The notes under the pieces: model-generated
Database searches by the model: none
What the model was told of the DNA's origin: nothing
The model's input: only the letters and a program-made list of their open reading frames with translations
Shown here: piece after piece, positions 24,133 through 28,081 of the stretch
Layout: every line of letters begins with the position of its first letter
How positions within the stretch are numbered: the first letter of the stretch is position 1
Source of the DNA: CAYUNA01 sp047629355
Lineage (GTDB): Bacteria; Bacteroidota; Bacteroidia; Chitinophagales; Saprospiraceae
DNA: 28,081 nucleotides
Assembly: GCA_047629355.1 (NCBI GenBank)
Contig: JBLHWU010000064.1
Coordinates: 1 to 28,081 of the forward strand
Direction: 5' to 3'
Position numbers and translations under genes: made by a program

Positions 24133-25143
24133 ATGACCATAGAATCACTTCTTCCCAAACATCTCCTCCCCGAATTAGTCGCCCTCATCGAAGCAGGGCA
24201 GCAGCAAGTCGCTATCAACGTCAATAGCACTCTATTATTAGTGTATTGGCAGGTAGGTAAACGTATCAATGAGGAAATTCTAAATAATGAAAGAGCCACT
24301 TACGGCAAACAGGTTGTCGCTTCTGTTGCTGAAGAATTGACGCAGAAATTTGGTAATACTTTCCAGTTAAGAAACCTACGGCGAATGATGCAGTTTGCAC
24401 AGGTTTTTCCAGATTTGGAAATTGTGACACCACTGGCGACACATTTGAGTTGGAGTCACTTTATTCTAATTTTCCCTCTTGATAGTTTAGAAGAACAACT
24501 ATTCTACGCCCAGCAAGCTATAGCAAGCAATTGGGGTAAGCGCGAACTAAAACACCAAATTGACCGCAAAGCTTACGAGCGAACTGCCATTGCTGACAGC
24601 CAGTTGCCATCTGGCGAACATACCATGAAAAGCGTTTTTAAAGACCCTTATTTTCTTGATTTTTTGGGCTTGAAAGACGGCTATTTAGAAAACGACCTCG
24701 AAGCCGCCATTATCAAGGAGCTGGAATTATTTATTTTAGAACTCGGCATCGGCTTTACCTTTGTGGAACGGCAAAAACGCATGATTATTGATGGCAAAGA
24801 CCACCATTTAGATTTGTTGTTCTATCATCGAAAATTGCGCCGATTGGTTGCGGTCGAATTGAAAATTGACGAATTTAAAGCCAAGTACAAAGGACAAATG
24901 GAATTGTATTTGAAATGGCTGGAAAAACATGACCAAGAATCAGGGGAAGAACCACCAATTGGCTTAATTCTCTGTACCAAAGCGGGAAAGGAAACCGTAG
25001 AATTATTAGACCCGCACAAAGATGGTATCATGGTAGCAGGCTATTGGACAGACCTTCCGTCCAAGTCTTTATTGGAAGAAAAATTGCACCAGGCTTTTAT
25101 CGAAGCGCAAGAGCGATTAATGAGCAAAAAGATGAGGCTATAG
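24133..25143 (+). CDS. YhcG/DUF1016-family PD-(D/E)XK nuclease
   Basis: A 336-residue cytoplasmic protein. The N-terminal DUF1016 helical domain spans about residues 10-150 (VYWQVGKRINEEIL, LSWSHFILIF, YAQQAIASNWGKREL). The C-terminal PDDEXK nuclease domain spans about 165-315 (VFKDPYFLDFLGL), with HHLDLLFYHRKLRRLVAVEL followed by KID. The candidate catalytic set is Glu196, Asp227 and Glu242-x-Lys244, so the active site looks intact. The family has N-terminal DNA-binding-like helices and is often found near restriction and other defence genes or as solitary mobile nucleases; the biochemical role is not settled. It heads a run of three nuclease-type genes after the tRNA pair. ATG start at 24133 without an obvious Shine-Dalgarno sequence. 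Confidence 0.88.
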   Translation: MTIESLLPKHLLPELVALIEAGQQQVAINVNSTLLLVYWQVGKRINEEILNNERATYGKQVVASVAEELTQKFGNTFQLRNLRRMMQFAQVFPDLEIVTPLATHLSWSHFILIFPLDSLEEQLFYAQQAIASNWGKRELKHQIDRKAYERTAIADSQLPSGEHTMKSVFKDPYFLDFLGLKDGYLENDLEAAIIKELELFILELGIGFTFVERQKRMIIDGKDHHLDLLFYHRKLRRLVAVELKIDEFKAKYKGQMELYLKWLEKHDQESGEEPPIGLILCTKAGKETVELLDPHKDGIMVAGYWTDLPSKSLLEEKLHQAFIEAQERLMSKKMRL

Positions 25144-25469
25144 CTAAATAAAAAATGATAGGTAGTGCTATGAACCAAGTCCATTGGTGAATCAAAGACC
25201 ATCGCTTTTCCCAATCGAGAGCAGACGCTATTGTAGCTTTTTCAATTGATAACAGGAGAGTGTTCACTCAAGTGTGTCTAAATTTTAAAAATGTTTAGTA
25301 AATCTTTCACCATAGGTTTCAATAAGCTCTCTTTTGATGCAGCATATACTTTATTTATATAGCACTAACCGTTCCCTTGCATTCCCCTACCGTTCCATAA
25401 ATCACATCACGTTTATTTATTTCCAAAAAGAACTTTATTTATATTTACGCAACATAAAGAATATCCGCT
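25144..25469. other. Intergenic gap between two nuclease genes
   Basis: There are 326 bases with no supported gene. Two CGTTCC motifs (about 25368 and 25391) echo the CGTTCC...GGAACG pair before the upstream nuclease. The promoter-like 17-mer lies at its end. No terminator with a T-run is clear. Confidence 0.35.
25434..25450 (+). promoter_or_regulatory. Promoter-like 17-mer upstream of the DUF2779 gene
   Basis: Identical to 23973-23989 (TTTATTTATATTTACGC). If TATATTTA is the -7 element, transcription would start near 25454, only about 16 bases before the TTG start codon at 25470. That supports this unusual start. Confidence 0.45.
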
Positions 25470-26948
25470 TTGTCAAAAAGAGGAAAAACCAATAACCCAG
25501 TGCCCAAACATACCCTTTCAAAAACATCTTTTATGCAATACCTCGCCTGTCCAGGTGAGCTGTATTTAGCATTTCAGGCGAGAGAAAAATCAATAGAAGA
25601 AGCGCCATCATTAGAAATGCTCCACATCTTTGAACAAGGTAACCTCATTGATAATCTTGCACAAGATTGGTTTCCACTTTATTGGCAGCAGCAAAACAAT
25701 CAACTATCCAATATCTCTTTTCAATTAGTAGTAGAAACAGCGGACTATTTTGTCAGAGCTGATATTGTTGTTGGAGGTAACTCGGATAAATCCATTCATT
25801 TAATCGAAGTCAAAGCTTCCACAGGCGTAAAAGAAGAACACATTTTTGATTTAGCTTTTCAGCGAATGGTTTTTGAAAAGGCAGGGTTTCAAATTGAAAG
25901 TATCCTTCTTATTCATGTAAATAGGGAGTACCGTATAGAAAAGGAGACGGACTATTCCAAGCTGCTCTCTATTGAGGATTGTACAGGAAAAGTAGCGACA
26001 ATTTTTCCAACAATAGAACCAATTGCACGCCAGGCACTGGCTTGTATCAATGGTCAACAACCGCTGATTTCTCTTTTTTCGACTTGCGGTGCGAAATTAG
26101 ACTGTGCTTTTGTTCGCACTCATTTTCCAGATATTCCTGATTACCATATCGGTAAAATAGCTAATTTACGGTCTAAGAAATACCAACAATTATTGGAACA
26201 AGGTATCTTGGATATTAAAGACATACCAGCTGATTTTCCATTAAGTGCCAAACAATGCCTGCAAGTAGAAGTTGCGCAACAAGAGCAAGCCTCTATTCAG
26301 CATCAAGCGATTAAAGACGTATTAGATGAGCTGGTTTATCCTTTGTATTTTCTGGATTACGAGTCGTTTCCCTATGTAATACCTTGCCAGACTAAGTATG
26401 GACCTTATAGTCAAATGCTCATCCAATATTCTTTACATACGATTTCTGAAGTTGGTGCAAAACCTGTTCATACAGAATATCTGCTGGATGCAAAAACAGA
26501 ACCTGTAGAGAACTTAATTCATCAACTACAACAAGAAATTACTTCGACTACTGGAACGGTCATCGTTTGGCACAAAGCCTTTGAATCCACACGGCATAAA
26601 GAGTTGGCTTTGCTTTATCCTCAATTTGCAAACTTTGTACAGTCACTCAATGCTCGAATCTTTGATTTAAAAGAAATATTTAGCAAAGGGTTGTATGTGG
26701 ATGCCCGGTTTAATGGTAGTGCTTCTTTAAAAGCAGTACTTCCTGTGTTGTGTCCTGAATTGAGTTACCATGATTTAGTAATTAATAACGGTATTTTGGC
26801 AGGCGTCAAATGGCATCACATGACTTCGGAAGGCAAAATGACAGAGGAAGAACAGGCTGCAACGAGGCGAGATTTGTTGCGGTATTGTGAGTTGGATACT
26901 TGGGCGATGGTGAGGATTTGGGAGGAATTACAGAAATTTAAAGAATAG
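25470..26948 (+). CDS. DUF2779 protein: PD-(D/E)XK plus RNase H-like nuclease
   Basis: A 492-residue protein with two putative nuclease parts. Residues about 15-215 look Cas4/RecB-like: LSKTSFMQYLACPGELYLAF, then Asp98 and HLIEVKAST (Glu113, Lys115). Cysteines at 27, 206 and 212 could be part of an iron-sulfur site, although the usual fourth is not obvious. Residues about 285-490 are the DUF2779 domain, an exonuclease-like RNase H fold with LYFLDYESF (Asp296, Glu298), VIVWHKAFESTR and LLRYCELDTWAMVRIWEEL at the end. The family's function is unproven; a DNA-processing role is inferred. The start is TTG at 25470: a TAA lies five codons upstream in frame and no ATG fits the conserved N-terminus. 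It stands between two other nuclease-type genes on the same strand. Confidence 0.85.
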   Translation: MSKRGKTNNPVPKHTLSKTSFMQYLACPGELYLAFQAREKSIEEAPSLEMLHIFEQGNLIDNLAQDWFPLYWQQQNNQLSNISFQLVVETADYFVRADIVVGGNSDKSIHLIEVKASTGVKEEHIFDLAFQRMVFEKAGFQIESILLIHVNREYRIEKETDYSKLLSIEDCTGKVATIFPTIEPIARQALACINGQQPLISLFSTCGAKLDCAFVRTHFPDIPDYHIGKIANLRSKKYQQLLEQGILDIKDIPADFPLSAKQCLQVEVAQQEQASIQHQAIKDVLDELVYPLYFLDYESFPYVIPCQTKYGPYSQMLIQYSLHTISEVGAKPVHTEYLLDAKTEPVENLIHQLQQEITSTTGTVIVWHKAFESTRHKELALLYPQFANFVQSLNARIFDLKEIFSKGLYVDARFNGSASLKAVLPVLCPELSYHDLVINNGILAGVKWHHMTSEGKMTEEEQAATRRDLLRYCELDTWAMVRIWEELQKFKE

Positions 26949-27013
26949 TCAATTTTTATCAAAATATTCATTAACATTACGGCTTTTATTTAACTTAATA
27001 TTCAATTAAATTA

Positions 27014-27850
27014 ATGTCAACAAAATTCTTTACAAACAGAAAATTTGGAGAAAACAGAGGATTATCGCTGGGTGATAAATTTCAAGGAGTTTTCAAACAC
27101 ATGCGAGACATTCATAATTTTGAAGCAGTCATCGGATATTTCCGTGCATCTGGTTATTTTATGATTCAAGACTATTTAGACGATATTCCTGTAGTAAAAA
27201 TTTTGGTAGGAATAAACGTTGACAAGCTGATTCATAGTGCACATTCGGTAGGAATCGAATATATTGGTCAGGCAGAAGATGTGAGAATTGCTTTTAAGAA
27301 AGAGGCTTTAGAAGATATTAAAGATGCGGCATACAGTAAATCTGTGGAGGATGGAGTAATAAAATTAGTGGAAGATTTGACTTCTGGAAAGGTTCAAATC
27401 AGGGCCTTCAAGACGGATTCCAGCAGTGATGGAAATTCAAATCTTCATTGTAAACTCTACATTTTTACACAAGAAGAAGAGCACGACCATGCGGGATGGG
27501 GGACTGTGATTACAGGGTCAAGTAACCTCTCTGCTTCTGGTTTGCATCACAACGTTGAATTCAATGTCGAACTGAGAGATACCGAAGATGTAAGGTATGC
27601 CAAAGATTTTTTTACAGAAATATGGGAAAATGAATCTATAGATATTCTACCCACGGATATTGAAAAACTAAAAACGGAAACTCACCTAAATTCTGAGGTT
27701 ACTCCATTTGAATTATATGTGAAATTTTTGATTACTTACTTTGGTAAAAATATTGACATTGACCATTCCATTTATTCTTTATTGCCAGATAAATACGACA
27801 ATCGAAGGCTTTGTCCAAAAGAAAAAGTTCTGGATTTTCAAAAAAGTTAA
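27014..27850 (+). pseudogene. Truncated PLD-domain N-terminus of an SNF2-type helicase
   Basis: The ATG at 27014 opens a phospholipase-D-like domain as found at the front of large SNF2/DEAD-type helicases. It begins KFFTNRKFGENRGLSLGDKF, has the HxK motif NLHCKLYIF (His145, Lys147), the partner region ITGSSNLSASGL (167-177), and the linker PFELYVKFLITYFGKNIDID. In full-length relatives the helicase motor follows this linker. Here homology ends at about residue 263 (YDN, near 27802), and the last 15 residues are out-of-frame reading of a different gene. The motor of several hundred residues is absent. Full-length relatives are found in defence-like loci; a lone PLD domain could still bind or cut nucleic acid, but a deletion product is the simpler view. 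Confidence 0.75.
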
Positions 27851-28081
27851 TCATTCTCCTAAGTTGGGAGAACCGAAGCCAGAAACGCCGTTTATGTCTG
27901 GAAAATCTATTTTGTATTTAGGGAAAAATTACAACATGGATGTCGTAGATGAACCCGTCAACGGTTTTCGATTTGATGGAAAGTTTCTGATAGAGAGAAG
28001 CAGTTTATCTAAAGCCAACGAGCTTTTGGTAGAATGGTATAAAGCAGAAGCGAAGAAAACAATCGTCCCGAAAGTAGAGCA
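27801..28081 (+). pseudogene. DUF45/YgjP-type metallopeptidase fragment, runs off window
   Basis: In a different frame from the PLD gene, 27801 onward reads IEGFVQKKKFWIFKKVNHSP, then GEPKPETPFMSGKSILYLGK, NYNMDVVDEPVNGFRFDGKF and NELLVEWYKAEAKK. This is the N-terminal half of the YgjP/DUF45 (M48-like, SprT-related) family. About 30-35 residues normally preceding the FVQKKKFWI helix are missing, with the PLD coding region in their place. The zinc motif HExxH would lie beyond the window, so whether the rest is intact is unknown. DUF45 genes often neighbour restriction or helicase genes, which fits a deletion between adjacent genes. No start codon is evident in this frame. Confidence 0.7.

Overview
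The window is AT-rich chromosomal DNA from a Bacteroidota bacterium. Three things point there: type IX secretion (T9SS) type A C-terminal sorting domains on two proteins, promoters of the Bacteroidota TTG-N20-TAnnTTTG form, and DnaA, PBP1C and FtsX-type proteins of that style. The large secreted protein combines cadherin-like modules with dockerin-like and cohesin-like domains, which suggests the Saprospiria/Chitinophagia side of the phylum; that placement is inference.

Layout. Positions 1-3100 are a decaying stretch: two inverted-repeat blocks, a T9SS-exported alkaline-phosphatase-superfamily/LamG protein broken by a stop and frameshifts, and a DUF1761 membrane protein with one frameshift. 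Positions 3490-5100 carry a 39-residue peptide with a KGG leader-type motif and, convergent to it, a helical-repeat protein of unknown function. Positions 5586-8150 encode the large secreted protein. From 8644 to 19974 five genes all lie on the minus strand: pbpC, a LolC/E-like FtsX permease, a GH3/beta-lactamase-fold fusion, a TMTC-like TPR glycosyltransferase and a D-threonine-aldolase-like PLP enzyme. At 20.0-20.7 kb gene direction flips at an AT-rich region with DnaA boxes, followed by dnaA on the plus strand, so this is a good oriC candidate. tRNA-Ser(GCU) and tRNA-Pro(UGG) follow. Positions 24.1-28.1 kb hold an accessory, defence-like nuclease block: a YhcG/DUF1016 nuclease, a DUF2779 nuclease, and a PLD-type helicase N-terminus joined by an apparent deletion to a DUF45 metallopeptidase fragment.

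Functional links. pbpC (peptidoglycan synthesis), the NagZ-like GH3/serine hydrolase (muropeptide turnover) and the LolC/E-like permease (lipoprotein release) all concern the envelope. They are separated by repeats and do not form a tight operon.

The most unusual feature is a family of about 200-250 bp composite palindromic repeats sitting in most intergenic gaps (3.1, 8.3, 11.1, 11.3, 13.0, 16.1, 18.6 and 22.3-22.7 kb). Each has a GC-rich hairpin, a GAAAATC...GATTTTC module and a 20-bp hairpin whose stem sequence differs from copy to copy while staying self-complementary. One copy has been hit by a separate 134-bp MITE-like element with 18-bp terminal inverted repeats and an 11-bp target duplication. 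Another dispersed repeat, containing TGTCATTCCGACCGAAGTG, lies in frame inside pbpC.
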